From an uncultured Treponema sp. (GTDB lineage Bacteria; Spirochaetota; Spirochaetia; Treponematales; Treponemataceae): DNA of 5,486 nucleotides. The notes beneath the pieces were generated by a model, which was not told where the DNA came from, made no database searches, and saw only the letters and a program-made list of their open reading frames with translations. The stretch is from NCBI GenBank assembly GCA_946538795.1, contig CAMNGY010000133.1, positions 1 to 5,486 on the forward strand, written 5' to 3'. This document shows, piece by piece, positions 5,301-5,486 of the stretch. Numbering within the stretch: the first letter of the stretch is position 1; the number at the start of each line of letters is the position of its first letter. Made by a program: the position numbers and the translations under genes.

Positions 5301-5306
5301 TATAAT
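5301..5306 (+). promoter_or_regulatory. Consensus -10 immediately before the last gene
   Basis: TATAAT matches the -10 consensus fully. Only 9 bases separate it from the ATG at 5316, so transcription would begin at or within a base or two of the start codon. No clear -35 lies 17 bp upstream, where the sequence is G+C-rich. Confidence 0.6.
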
Positions 5307-5315
5307 AGTTTTATT

Positions 5316-5486
5316 ATGGAAGTCACAAAGATTGATTTCACGGATGACAACGTCGCCAAGGGCAACGTTGTTCTGTACAAGAACAAGCTGGGAAAGAGCA
5401 AGGGCAGGTACCTTGCCCGCTTCGTGCGCAAGACCATCGACGACGACATCATCGTGGCGAGGATCCACGAGCACGGCGCGGGCCTT
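5316..5486 (+). CDS. Probable HU/IHF-like DNA-binding protein, N-terminal part (cut by window end)
   Basis: 57 codons are open to the window edge. The pattern VVLYKNKLGKSKGRYLARFVRK followed by an acidic turn and IIVARIHEHGAGL resembles the N-terminus of divergent HU-family proteins, where a short strand with K-YYAR/YLAR leads into a helix (LA--I---). Those proteins are known mainly from Bacteroidetes and relatives, and they bend or coat DNA. The diagnostic C-terminal beta-arm is outside the window, so this is a resemblance, not an identification. No Shine-Dalgarno sequence precedes the ATG. The TATAAT sits 9 bases upstream, which points to a leaderless message, or else a later start off the window. 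Lys/Arg content is high, consistent with nucleic acid binding. Confidence 0.6.
   Translation, partial: MEVTKIDFTDDNVAKGNVVLYKNKLGKSKGRYLARFVRKTIDDDIIVARIHEHGAGL

Larger units (their letters stand above)
5092..5315. other. AT-richer intergenic spacer
   Basis: No convincing gene. It holds two A-tracts (5144-5151 and 5182-5188) and a weak CCGTAAA/TTTACGG stem (5140-5146 with 5168-5174, 21-base loop). It also holds the two inverted repeats listed separately and the promoter of the last gene. No standard terminator for the ATPase gene is seen. Confidence 0.6.

Noticed and set aside
5240..5305. 21-codon leader-peptide-like frame ending inside the TATAAT
   Set aside because: No ribosome binding site, its start lies within the dyad, and there is no regulatory codon run; probably chance.
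1..5486. CRISPR array, tRNA, rRNA or insertion sequence
   Set aside because: No regularly spaced repeats, cloverleaf-like sequence, rRNA motifs, transposase frame or terminal inverted repeats were found on reading.

Overview
The window reads as chromosomal accessory DNA from a G+C-rich anaerobic bacterium. A Treponema-like spirochaete or another gut or rumen anaerobe is the best guess. The reasons are a DUF1703-type AAA-ATPase/PD-(D/E)XK nuclease gene, the partial HU-like gene at the right edge, ankyrin-repeat proteins, and canonical AGGAGG-type ribosome binding sites. This is an inference from gene types; no rRNA, tRNA or taxon-specific gene is present.

Left part (1-2374, minus strand): two tandem co-oriented genes. 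The upstream one (2374 to 386) encodes a 662-residue protein with an uncharacterised N-terminal domain, about nine ankyrin repeats and a C-terminal helix-turn-helix-like domain. Four bases after its stop begins a second gene (381 to beyond base 1). Its visible 127 residues are a paralogue of the first protein's N-terminal domain. The two 5' ends are almost identical over 44 bases.

Centre (2375-2583): a divergent control region with a degenerate tandem duplication. A 17-bp dyad, then TCGCGGC, then CYCTGCGC occur twice about 50 bp apart, between promoter-like sequences facing outward in both directions.

Right of it, plus strand: a 104-residue protein that is essentially a free-standing copy of the ankyrin protein's C-terminal HTH-like domain (2584-2898), then a 135-residue beta-rich orphan (2919-3326). 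A very G-rich hairpin with a G-quadruplex motif follows (3345-3383). After an extended -10 promoter comes a complete 529-residue AAA-ATPase/PD-(D/E)XK protein (3502-5091). An AT-richer spacer with two adjacent inverted repeats leads to a gene cut by the right edge (5316-5486), probably an HU/IHF-like DNA-binding protein and apparently leaderless.

Working hypothesis: the ankyrin/HTH gene and the solo HTH gene form one divergent, co-regulated locus in which the small protein binds the duplicated operator and/or partners the large one. The ATPase-nuclease gene has its own promoter and may simply share an accessory island. Nothing here proves a defence function. The domain sharing, operator duplication and tandem paralogy are what make the locus worth following up.
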